Source: Clostridiaceae bacterium | GTDB lineage: Bacteria > Bacillota > Clostridia > Lachnospirales > Lachnospiraceae | Assembly: GCA_910575585.1 (NCBI GenBank) | Contig: CAJTGF010000031.1 | Span: forward strand, 1 to 55,475 | Reading direction: 5' to 3' | DNA length: 55,475 nt | Part shown: one piece after another, positions 26,995-36,316 of the stretch | Position numbering within the stretch: position 1 is the first letter of the stretch | Layout: the number at the start of each line of letters is the position of its first letter | Made by a program: the position numbers and the translations under genes | The notes under the pieces: model-generated | Database searches by the model: none | What the model was told of the DNA's origin: nothing | The model's input: only the letters and a program-made list of their open reading frames with translations

Positions 26995-27023
26995 ACTATA
27001 GCACAACTCCTGCCATCCTGCAA
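26995..27023 (-). promoter_or_regulatory. Promoter of scfA and the downstream sec operon
   Basis: TTGCAG (27018-27023), 17-base spacer, TATAGT (26995-27000) on the minus strand, with a TG one base before the -10 (extended -10). It starts immediately after the stop codon of the diguanylate cyclase gene. Confidence 0.7.
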
Positions 27024-27028
27024 GAACT

Positions 27029-28405
27029 TCAATCATTATCGTCACAAATACCGTCCTCATAGAAGCAGTAACCGCATCGTCCCTGGGCTTTTACCCGGTA
27101 CAGGGCGTCGTCCGCCATGCCGTAAAGCTCCTCTATAAATCCATGGAGAGAACATGCCGCGCCAATGCTTAAGGAGATCCTGGGCAGTCCGTCTTCCGGA
27201 AATGCCAGCTTCTCATTCATGGCATCTGCCTTTAGCCGAATGGCAGGTTTTATCTTGTCCGTCTCTCCGGTCATGATCACCACAAACTCGTCTCCTCCGA
27301 TCCTGGCCACACAGTCCTGCATGCGAAATGTATTGCGGATCACGTCTGCCACCTTCTTAAGGACCCGGTCTCCCACCTCATGTCCATAGGTGTCATTGAC
27401 CTGTTTAAATCTGTCCACATCAATGATCATCAGGACCAACGGCTCTTCGGTATCCTTCAATCTTGCCCGCATACTCTCAAAAGCCCCTCGGTTCAATACC
27501 CCTGTAAGAGGGTCTATCTCAGCTTTTTTCCGCAGACGGCTGGCATTGGCAATATTGGATTCATACATATCATTGTAAGTCACAGCCAGATACCTAATTT
27601 CATAGGCCCCTGCCGCCTGCAGCTTCTTCTCCTCTTTTATGCGCTGCACAAAATTAAGCAGAGGTTTTACGATAAAGATGATGATTAACACAAATGTAAC
27701 GGTATTCATCACAAACAAAATACTAAAGCACAGCCGCTGGCGCTGTATGATGGACTTTAACGCCGTGGCGCTTTCTGTCTGTCTGCCCCTTGTCCAAGTG
27801 ACGATGGCATTGAGGAAATTGTTGCTGTTGCACGCTATCATATCCTTGGTATCCCGGTAGTCGGAATCAAAAACCAGTTCTTTGGCCTTTTCCATCCTTC
27901 CCGAAAGATCAAGCTTTTCGTCCTCCTCGGTAAATACCACATCCAGGATCTCCTGGGGAAGGGGCCTGGCCATTTTATCCTGGCCGCGGGCAATAAGGCT
28001 CATGGCATAGATCTCGATCTCTGTCAGCCGGTTGGAGTCGTCTAAAGCCTTTTTGAGAAATTCATAGGCCGGTTCGCTGTTTTCATATCTCTGCAGTCCT
28101 TCCAAAGCCCGCTCCCGGCGTCTTGTAACATTCTTCTCGGTAAAATACGCCTCCATATACTTGGATTCCAGCGTGACCACATAAAGCCTGGCCTGTTCGG
28201 TCAAATAGTCCGAACCTGCCCGCAAAAGCGCACCATCCTTTTCACTGCTGATATAGTCTTCGGTAGCCGTGATCAATTTTTCATATCTCACCGAAACCTG
28301 GACCGTAGCATAGACCAAGATCAAGTACAACACAGCCGCTGACACGATCATAATGTAATTTAGCGTGCAGATCCGTATCCCCTTTACCTGTTCCTGCTTT
28401 TCCAT
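27029..28405 (-). CDS. Membrane-bound diguanylate cyclase
   Basis: About 458 residues. One membrane helix near the N-terminus (YIMIVSAAVLYLILVYATV), an external helical sensor region (about 40-205), a second membrane helix (LCFSILFVMNTVTFVLIII), then a cytoplasmic GGDEF domain from ~290. The catalytic motif GGDEF is intact in ARIGGDEFVVIM. RMQD lies five residues before it and is the RxxD inhibitory site, so the enzyme probably makes cyclic di-GMP and is product-inhibited. No EAL or HD-GYP domain is attached. The gene lies just upstream of the scfA promoter, in the same direction. Confidence 0.93.
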   Translation of the reverse strand: MEKQEQVKGIRICTLNYIMIVSAAVLYLILVYATVQVSVRYEKLITATEDYISSEKDGALLRAGSDYLTEQARLYVVTLESKYMEAYFTEKNVTRRRERALEGLQRYENSEPAYEFLKKALDDSNRLTEIEIYAMSLIARGQDKMARPLPQEILDVVFTEEDEKLDLSGRMEKAKELVFDSDYRDTKDMIACNSNNFLNAIVTWTRGRQTESATALKSIIQRQRLCFSILFVMNTVTFVLIIIFIVKPLLNFVQRIKEEKKLQAAGAYEIRYLAVTYNDMYESNIANASRLRKKAEIDPLTGVLNRGAFESMRARLKDTEEPLVLMIIDVDRFKQVNDTYGHEVGDRVLKKVADVIRNTFRMQDCVARIGGDEFVVIMTGETDKIKPAIRLKADAMNEKLAFPEDGLPRISLSIGAACSLHGFIEELYGMADDALYRVKAQGRCGYCFYEDGICDDND

Positions 28406-28491
28406 CTCTCATTTTCTCCCTTTGGAACTCTTGTACATATCTAAGATGATTGCTGAATATAGTGTAACCAAGAAAAAAACAAGGAGTTCCC

Positions 28492-28854
28492 ATGGAAACA
28501 TCATCCACTCCCAGGGTATTGCTTCGCTCCCTGCTGTTTTCCTATCTGCTGTCCGGTATTTTGCTGGTTGTTACTTCTTTTGTCCTTTACAAATTCCGAT
28601 TAAAGGAATCGCAGGTAAAAATGGCAGTGAACGCCATCTACCTTCTTTCCTGCGCCCTTGCCGGATTTCTTATGGGCAAAGGGCTTAAAAAGCAGCGGTT
28701 CTTCTGCGGCCTTCTGGCAGGACTTTCCTACTTTCTCATCCTGCTGGCTGTGTCTTTTGCCATTAATAAAGGACTTACGGCCGATACCGCTCAGATTCTC
28801 ACTACCCTGGCCTTCTGCGCAGGAAGCGGCATCATCGGCGGCGTATCCAGTTAA
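28492..28854 (+). CDS. TIGR04086 family membrane protein
   Basis: A 120-residue protein with four hydrophobic segments: LLFSYLLSGILLVVTSFVL, IYLLSCALAGFLMG, LLAGLSYFLILLAVSF and TTLAFCAGSGIIGG. It matches the TIGR04086 group of small clostridial membrane proteins often found near the SCIFF and sec genes; the role is unknown. A CAAGGAG site lies before the ATG. It is divergent from the diguanylate cyclase gene. Confidence 0.8.
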   Translation: METSSTPRVLLRSLLFSYLLSGILLVVTSFVLYKFRLKESQVKMAVNAIYLLSCALAGFLMGKGLKKQRFFCGLLAGLSYFLILLAVSFAINKGLTADTAQILTTLAFCAGSGIIGGVSS

Positions 28855-28883
28855 AAACGGTCTCGATGATCGCTTTCCTTTGG

Positions 28884-28957
28884 CAGCTGCGCGTCTGCGA
28901 AGCGACGGCATAGCGGTGCCTACGGCTAACTTCGCAGGCATGCAGATGGCACGGATA
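28884..28957. repeat. Hairpin sequence shared with the core of the MITE at 12808-12972
   Basis: The 74 bases match 12858-12931 at all but about nine positions, including CTGCGAAGC, TGCCTACGGCTA and CTTCGCAGGC. Here the terminal inverted repeats of the MITE are absent, so the hairpin stands alone between two genes. Confidence 0.85.
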
Positions 28958-29023
28958 GGGGTGCCAGAGCGTGTTTGAAAATTGCTTTCCGTCAGATACA
29001 CGCCCCAGCTATGGAAAGCTTCG

Positions 29024-30310
29024 CTAAACTGCGGCGGCAGGCTCTTCCTCCTCCGGTTCCTGGGCAGGCAGGACCATGCGCACCCGGTCGATCCGGTTCT
29101 TATCCACCGTCTCCACAATAAACCGGATCCCCTTGTCGCACACTTCCTCCCCTGCATCCGGAAGGTGGTCCAAAAGTCCGATGATCAGACCTCCCACGGA
29201 ATCGTAATCTTCCGATTCCAGTTCCAGTCCTAAGCGGTCGTTAATATCGTTCAGCTTCATGCCGCCTGCCACACAGTAAATGCCCGGCTCTGTCTCAACC
29301 AGGCTTTCTTCCTCATCCTCGTCAAATTCATCCCGAAGCTCTCCCACGATCTCCTCCAGCATATCTTCCAAGGTAATGAGACCTGCCGTGGCGCCGTATT
29401 CATCCAGGACAATAACAATATTTTTAAACGTCCCCCTCATCTCTACCATGAGTTCCGCCGTCTTTTTATACTCATAGGTAAACAGAGGTTTTCGCATATG
29501 TTCACGGATATGGAACTCTTTGTGATCATCAATCAAAAGAAGGTCCTTTACATTGATAACGCCGATAACATTATCCGTATTATTCTCATATACCGGGATA
29601 CGGGTGTATTTTTCTTTTCGGAAAATGTCAAGCAGTTCCTCGTAAGTGGCTTCCACATCAACAAAAGTCATGTCGATCCTGGGCACCATGATATCCTTAG
29701 CCAGGGAATCCCCGAAATCAAACACATTGTTGATCATCTTTTTCTCTTCGGTCTCAATAACGCCCTCTTCATGGCTTACCTCCACGATGGTGCGCAGCTC
29801 ATCCTCCGTGATCATCTCCTGCCGCTTGTTGGGGTCCACTTTCATGAGCATCAAGACGCCCAGGGAAAGCTTGTTGACCACTGCGATCACCGGAGTCAGA
29901 ACCCACATCAGCGCGTATATAACCCCTGCGCTCCTTAAGGCGATGGTCTCCGAGGAGATGGTGGACAGCGTTTTGGGGGTGATCTCCCCAAATACCAGGA
30001 TCAGCAAAGTCAAAACACCTGTGGCTATGCCGATGGCTTTATTTCCGAATACCTTGATGGTCAAAGTAGTCAGAAGAGAGGAAGCCGACAGATTGACGAT
30101 GTTGTTACCGATCAAAATAGCGCTGAGCATCTTACTCTGCTGCTCGATCACCTTTGACAGGACCACCGCCCGTTCCATGCCGGACTCCGCCAAAGTGCGG
30201 ACCCTTATCTTGTTTACCGTAGTAAGGGCTGTTTCTGATGAAGAGAAAAACGCGGATAATGCCAATAAAATAACTAACACAAGCAACTGTATGACGTCAC
30301 TTGAATCCAA
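29024..30310 (-). CDS. CNNM/CBS domain membrane protein (HlyC/CorC family)
   Basis: About 428 residues. The N-terminal ~190 residues are a CNNM (DUF21) domain with hydrophobic helices (LLVLVILLALSAFFSSSETAL, the family's SSSETAL motif). Two CBS domains follow (MVPRIDMTFVDVEATYEELL and a second around 270-330), then a CorC_HlyC C-terminal domain. The family is linked to magnesium and cobalt efflux; the hemolysin name is historical. I chose the TTG at 30310, which has AAGGAG eight bases upstream; the GTG at 30319 overlaps that site. Confidence 0.9.
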   Translation of the reverse strand: MDSSDVIQLLVLVILLALSAFFSSSETALTTVNKIRVRTLAESGMERAVVLSKVIEQQSKMLSAILIGNNIVNLSASSLLTTLTIKVFGNKAIGIATGVLTLLILVFGEITPKTLSTISSETIALRSAGVIYALMWVLTPVIAVVNKLSLGVLMLMKVDPNKRQEMITEDELRTIVEVSHEEGVIETEEKKMINNVFDFGDSLAKDIMVPRIDMTFVDVEATYEELLDIFRKEKYTRIPVYENNTDNVIGVINVKDLLLIDDHKEFHIREHMRKPLFTYEYKKTAELMVEMRGTFKNIVIVLDEYGATAGLITLEDMLEEIVGELRDEFDEDEEESLVETEPGIYCVAGGMKLNDINDRLGLELESEDYDSVGGLIIGLLDHLPDAGEEVCDKGIRFIVETVDKNRIDRVRMVLPAQEPEEEEPAAAV

Positions 30311-30375
30311 AAAAATCACTCCTTATATACATATTTTTTAGGTGATATTGTACATGATAACGGTTGGTTTGTCAA

Positions 30376-30843
30376 TTATCGCTCTTTTATGGCTTCTGCC
30401 AGTTCGGAAATCAACAGGATAAAAGCTCCCAGAAAAATACAGATATCTCCCAAATTAAAAATAACTTTTTTTAATTTTTTATATTGAATGCTGAAATAGT
30501 CTACTACATATCCCCGCTTTACGCGGTCGTATACATTGCTGAATCCTCCCCCCAAAATCAGGCTGGTACCCAGCTTTTCCGCCAAATGTCCCTTTTTGGG
30601 GTAGATCCAGAGGAAGATCCCGGCTACAGAGCACAGCACCATCACCGGCAAATCCTTTACAAGCTGCTTCTTATCTCGAAACGCCCCCATGGGGAAGCCG
30701 TCGTTATGCTTTTTGTGAAGCATCACAAGCCCCTTTGTGCCTTCCAGCTCCTTTGGGAAATCTTGCGGATCGCCGTCCTCGATGACGGACTTGATCCCCA
30801 GATCAACCAGCAAAATCGTAAGTATCAACAGTAAGAACCCCAT
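30376..30843 (-). CDS. lspA: Signal peptidase II-like protein
   Basis: A 155-residue protein with four hydrophobic segments. The two catalytic regions of prolipoprotein signal peptidase are visible in divergent form: GGGFSNVYDRVKRGYVVDYF (family GGxxGNxxDR) and FNLGDICIFLG (family FNxAD), each holding one catalytic Asp. An N-terminal D in LLVDLGIKS is also as in the family. It would cleave the signal peptides of lipoproteins such as those at 13877 and 18104. The motifs are less canonical than in typical LspA, so it could be a second, specialised copy. Confidence 0.8.
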   Translation of the reverse strand: MGFLLLILTILLVDLGIKSVIEDGDPQDFPKELEGTKGLVMLHKKHNDGFPMGAFRDKKQLVKDLPVMVLCSVAGIFLWIYPKKGHLAEKLGTSLILGGGFSNVYDRVKRGYVVDYFSIQYKKLKKVIFNLGDICIFLGAFILLISELAEAIKER

Positions 30844-30965
30844 ATTGAAACTCCTTTCTTTATTCTGTTCCTTATTTTACTATGATTATCTTTTTCCGTC
30901 CAGTAGGTTATCATTCATTTTCTCCATATATATAATAGAGAAAACCCTTTTTCAGGATCTGGATT

Positions 30966-32714
30966 ATGAGCGACTGCACCGCCAACGTAGCCGGCCAGGA
31001 TTACGCCGACTTTATCTACCGCCACAACGCCGCATCCCTGGACGAACTGAAAGCTGCTCTGGGGACCGACTGTATCAGCTATGTCAATGAGTCCTATGTG
31101 ATCTACCACGTTCCCCTAAGGGAATCCCTGCCCTTAAGCATCCCCAACCACTCCTATGAATCCATCCCGGCGCTTTTCGGCCTTATGGACACCACCAGCA
31201 TGGAAGCCTCGGGCATCATTTCCACGTTCCGCCAGCCTGCCCTGGGGTCAAACGGGGAAGGGGTCATTGTGGGGCTGATTGACACGGGAATCGATTATCA
31301 GAATCCTCTGTTCCGCAATCCGGACGGCACCACCCGCATCCTGGGATTGTGGGACCAGACTGCCGAAAACGGGGGATTTGAGCTGACCGGCAACCGGCCG
31401 TTCCTGTTTCCCTTCCTCTACGGAAAAGAATACACCGCGCAGGATATTAACGCTGCCCTTGAAAGCGACTCCCCTCTCGACGCCGTCCCTGCCACGGACA
31501 CCAACGGCCACGGAACGTTTCTGGCAGGAATCGCCGCAGGAAGGTATGAGCCGTCTATGAGCTTTGTGGGGGCTGCCCCCCTGTGCAGCCTGGGTGTGGT
31601 AAAGCTGAAACCTGCCAAAGAGTATTTACGGCAATATTACATGATACCCGAGGATGCCGATGCCTACCAGAGCAATGACATCATGATGGCCATTACCTAC
31701 CTGGCGCTTCTGGCCCGCCGCCACCGAATGCCTCTTGTGGTCTGCCTTGGTCTTGGGACCAACCAGGGCGGCCATAGCGGAGCCGCGCCCGTGGGGGAAG
31801 TCATGAACAGCCTCCGCGCCTATATGGGGGTGGCTGCCGTGTGCCCTGCCGGCAACGAAGCCGGACTGCGCCACCACTATCTGGGGCAGGTAAGCGGCCC
31901 CACAGGCGGATATTCGGATTATGATGAGGTGGAACTGCGGGTGGGCGAGGGAGAAAAGGGCTTTGCCATTGAGCTGTGGGCCAATTCCCCGGAGATCTAC
32001 ACCGTAGGCTTTGTTTCCCCCACAGGGGAAGCCATCCAGCGGATCCCTCTCACCCTGAACAACGAGACTACCATAACCTTTTCCCTGGAACCTACCACCA
32101 TCTCGGTTTCCTATGCCACCACCTTAGGATTTCAGAGCAGCTATCTGGCCTCCCTGCGTTTTATCTCCCCGATCCCGGGGATCTGGCGGATCCGGGTCTA
32201 TCCCACCATCACGTTTTCCGGGATGTACCATATGTGGCTCCCTATTGAAGGGTTCGTATCCGCGGACACGTACTTTCTCCAGGCAGACCCTTACACCACT
32301 ATTGTGACTCCCGGCAATTCGGACTTTCCGATTACCGTCAGCACTTACAATCATATGGACGGCAGCCTTTTTATCCACTCCAGCAGAGGGTACACCCGGG
32401 ACGGGCGCATCAAGCCGGATCTGGCGGCTCCCGGCGTGGATGTGTACGGGCCGGGGATCTCCTCCGTGCCGGGAGTCTATCCCATGGTCCGAATGACCGG
32501 CTCCTCGGTAGCTGCCGCCCATGTGGCGGGGGCTGTGGCCAATATCTATTCGAAACAGTACCCCACAGGGTCCTATCCCGCCATTGGCAGCGACCTTGTG
32601 AAAGCCACCTTAATCCGGGGCGCCAACCGAAATCCCAACTATGTCTACCCCAACCGGGAGTGGGGATACGGCACTTTGGATCTGTATGATTCGTTTATTT
32701 CCCTGCGGGACTGA
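30966..32714 (+). CDS. S8 family serine peptidase (Csp-like subtilase)
   Basis: About 582 residues with no signal peptide. The catalytic triad is complete: Asp in VGLIDTGIDYQNPLF (~residue 102), His in DTNGHGTFLAGIA (~180), and Ser in MTGSSVAAAHVAG (~515). A large insertion of beta character lies between the His and Ser segments, like the jelly-roll insert of the clostridial CspB-type proteases. The N-terminal ~90 residues resemble their prodomain. In sporeformers such proteins process germination factors; that role is inferred only from the layout. Confidence 0.85.
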   Translation: MSDCTANVAGQDYADFIYRHNAASLDELKAALGTDCISYVNESYVIYHVPLRESLPLSIPNHSYESIPALFGLMDTTSMEASGIISTFRQPALGSNGEGVIVGLIDTGIDYQNPLFRNPDGTTRILGLWDQTAENGGFELTGNRPFLFPFLYGKEYTAQDINAALESDSPLDAVPATDTNGHGTFLAGIAAGRYEPSMSFVGAAPLCSLGVVKLKPAKEYLRQYYMIPEDADAYQSNDIMMAITYLALLARRHRMPLVVCLGLGTNQGGHSGAAPVGEVMNSLRAYMGVAAVCPAGNEAGLRHHYLGQVSGPTGGYSDYDEVELRVGEGEKGFAIELWANSPEIYTVGFVSPTGEAIQRIPLTLNNETTITFSLEPTTISVSYATTLGFQSSYLASLRFISPIPGIWRIRVYPTITFSGMYHMWLPIEGFVSADTYFLQADPYTTIVTPGNSDFPITVSTYNHMDGSLFIHSSRGYTRDGRIKPDLAAPGVDVYGPGISSVPGVYPMVRMTGSSVAAAHVAGAVANIYSKQYPTGSYPAIGSDLVKATLIRGANRNPNYVYPNREWGYGTLDLYDSFISLRD

Positions 32715-32728
32715 CGGACATGGGCCCC

Positions 32729-34129
32729 TTAGCCCCGCATCTCGATCCGCGGCCCGCCGTTTTTTTCCAGATATCCTCTGGTGATCACCACGGTTCCGAT
32801 CCCCGGATCCTTTGGGACTTCAAACATGATGTCCAGCATAAATTCTTCCATGATAGCCCGCAAAGCTCTGGCTCCCGTCTCCCGTTCCAGGGCTTCCTGG
32901 GCGATCCACTCCAGTGCCTCATCCTCAAAGATCAGTTTTACCTCGTCCAGGGCCAGAAGCTTGACATACTGTTTTACAATGGCGTTTTTGGGCCGTTTCA
33001 TGATCTCCACTAACATGGATGAGGTTAGCTTCTGTAAGGTGACCACCACGGGAAGACGTCCTAAAAATTCAGGGATCATGCCAAAAGTCCGCAAATCTTT
33101 GCTGACAACATGGCTTAAAAGATCGGGGTCATCGTCATACCGGTCTTTCAATTCTGCCTTGAATCCGATGGAGGAGGTCTTGTTGAGCCGCTGTTTTATA
33201 ATATCCTCCAAATCGGGAAACGCTCCGCCGCAGATGAAAAGGATATTGTCCGTATTGACCGTAGCCATGGGGGTGAGGGCGTTTTTCTGGTTGGAGCCTA
33301 CGGGGACTTCCACCACGCTGCCCTCCAAAAGCTTTAAAAGTTCCTGCTGTACCGACTCCCCGCTTACATCCCTGGTGTTGGTGTTTTTCTTCTTGGCGAT
33401 CTTGTCGATCTCGTCGATAAAGATGATCCCTCTCTCCGCTTTTTCCACATCATTATCGGCAGCTGCCAGAAGTTTGGAGACTACGCTCTCAATGTCGTCG
33501 CCGATATAGCCGGCCTCGGTCAGAGCCGTGGCGTCGGCAATGGCTAAAGGTACGTCTAAAAGGCGGGCCAGGGTTTTTACCAGATAGGTCTTTCCGCTTC
33601 CGGTGGGGCCTATCATAAGGATGTTGGATTTTTCTATGCGGATGTCCTCGTCATGAGTACTTTCGGGGGCATCTTTGTAAAATACGCGCTTGTAGTGATT
33701 ATAAACCGCTACCGCCATCACTTTTTTGGCCTGCTCCTGACCAATGACATATTCGTCCAGACTGCTTTTTATCTTGTGAGGGGCAGGAATGTCTTTTATG
33801 TTGAAGGACGGCGCAGACGCTTTGGCGGCTTTTTTCTTGATCCGCTTTTTTTGAGGGATCTCCGTACCGGGAAGTTTGATGTTGGTAAAATCGCTTAGAT
33901 TCAGGTTCATATACGGCATATTCTGGATCTGGGACAGGTCCATGCCGCTTTTGGCCACGGCGTCAAAGGCTTTCTGCATGCAGTCGTGACAAAGGTTCAT
34001 ATTGCCTGGCATCTGGATCATGGAACCGGCCTTGCTTTCGGGCCGGCGGCAGATGTAGCAGATCTTTTCGTATTCGTCTTCGGGGGGCTGCGTTGGTGTT
34101 GGGGTTTGTGTTGCGTCTTTTTCTTCCAA
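32729..34129 (-). CDS. ClpX-like ATP-dependent unfoldase (paralogue)
   Basis: About 466 residues. The N-terminal zinc-binding segment has CYICRRPESK and CHDCMQ. A ~70-residue basic spacer follows, then the AAA+ core: Walker A GPTGSGKT (~176), the GYIGDD pore loop, Walker B IIFIDEIDKIA, and the sensor region PEFLGRLPVVV. The IGF loop that docks ClpP is present (TSSIGFKAEL). Start is TTG 34129 with AGGAGA. The spacer is longer than in standard ClpX, which suggests a second, specialised unfoldase. No clpP or tig lies nearby. Confidence 0.88.
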   Translation of the reverse strand: MEEKDATQTPTPTQPPEDEYEKICYICRRPESKAGSMIQMPGNMNLCHDCMQKAFDAVAKSGMDLSQIQNMPYMNLNLSDFTNIKLPGTEIPQKKRIKKKAAKASAPSFNIKDIPAPHKIKSSLDEYVIGQEQAKKVMAVAVYNHYKRVFYKDAPESTHDEDIRIEKSNILMIGPTGSGKTYLVKTLARLLDVPLAIADATALTEAGYIGDDIESVVSKLLAAADNDVEKAERGIIFIDEIDKIAKKKNTNTRDVSGESVQQELLKLLEGSVVEVPVGSNQKNALTPMATVNTDNILFICGGAFPDLEDIIKQRLNKTSSIGFKAELKDRYDDDPDLLSHVVSKDLRTFGMIPEFLGRLPVVVTLQKLTSSMLVEIMKRPKNAIVKQYVKLLALDEVKLIFEDEALEWIAQEALERETGARALRAIMEEFMLDIMFEVPKDPGIGTVVITRGYLEKNGGPRIEMRG

Positions 34130-34288
34130 AGGTTTGGTCTCCTATTCTATTCTGTTAGAGTGGGGGGCGATATGGCGGCGGTTAGTTTGGAGTTTTGGGG
34201 GGTATGGCTGGCTAGAGAGGTGTGACACGCCGGTCCGCAGTGCCGCTCGATTCCGCCGCGCTCCATCTCGCTCACGGGCTTCGCCCTA

Positions 34289-34355
34289 CGAAAAAAGAGG
34301 AGCAGTAAGCTGCTTGCGTGCCAGCACGACGCAGCTTACTGCTCCTCTTTTTTCG
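34289..34355. repeat. Very strong perfect hairpin in the gap between htrA and the ClpX-like gene
   Basis: Two perfectly complementary 25-base arms (34289-34313 and 34331-34355), with A-rich and T-rich outer ends, and an inner CGTGC-CA-GCACG. It could stop transcription from either side. The remainder of 34130-34388 has no gene. Confidence 0.85.
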
Positions 34356-34388
34356 CACTGCTCATTGCCTACGTGAACATTATAATAA

Positions 34389-34423
34389 ATTTCAGGCCCC
34401 AGCACAAGTGCGGAGCCTGAAAT
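34389..34423 (-). terminator. Terminator of htrA (and the polysaccharide region)
   Basis: Perfect 9-bp stem ATTTCAGGC/GCCTGAAAT with a 17-base loop; on the minus strand it is followed by TTATTATAAT. It lies 45 bases after the htrA stop. Confidence 0.75.
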
Positions 34424-34467
34424 CGGTGAGTTTTTATATTTACTTTATTTTCTTTTCATGTGTGGCA

Positions 34468-36132
<1,665 letters not shown>

Positions 36133-36253
36133 ATGATAATCCCCTTTCTTTTCTGATATCTGGTTTGTTTTTGTTTATGACCATACTATAACAGTGGTTT
36201 GTGACGGAAATGTGACGGAAATATAATAAATGTGTGAAAGCAGCTTCTGCCCG

Positions 36254-36297
36254 AAAAAATGCTGCCGTGCGGTTCTTTCCGCGCAGCAGCATCCTCT
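36254..36297 (-). terminator. Terminator of the LCP gene
   Basis: Stem with ATGCTGC/GCAGCAT arms and an inner CGG/CCG, followed on the minus strand by ATTTTTTC, 20 bases after the LCP stop. Confidence 0.65.
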
Positions 36298-36316
36298 TTT
36301 TAGTAAAATCATATTA

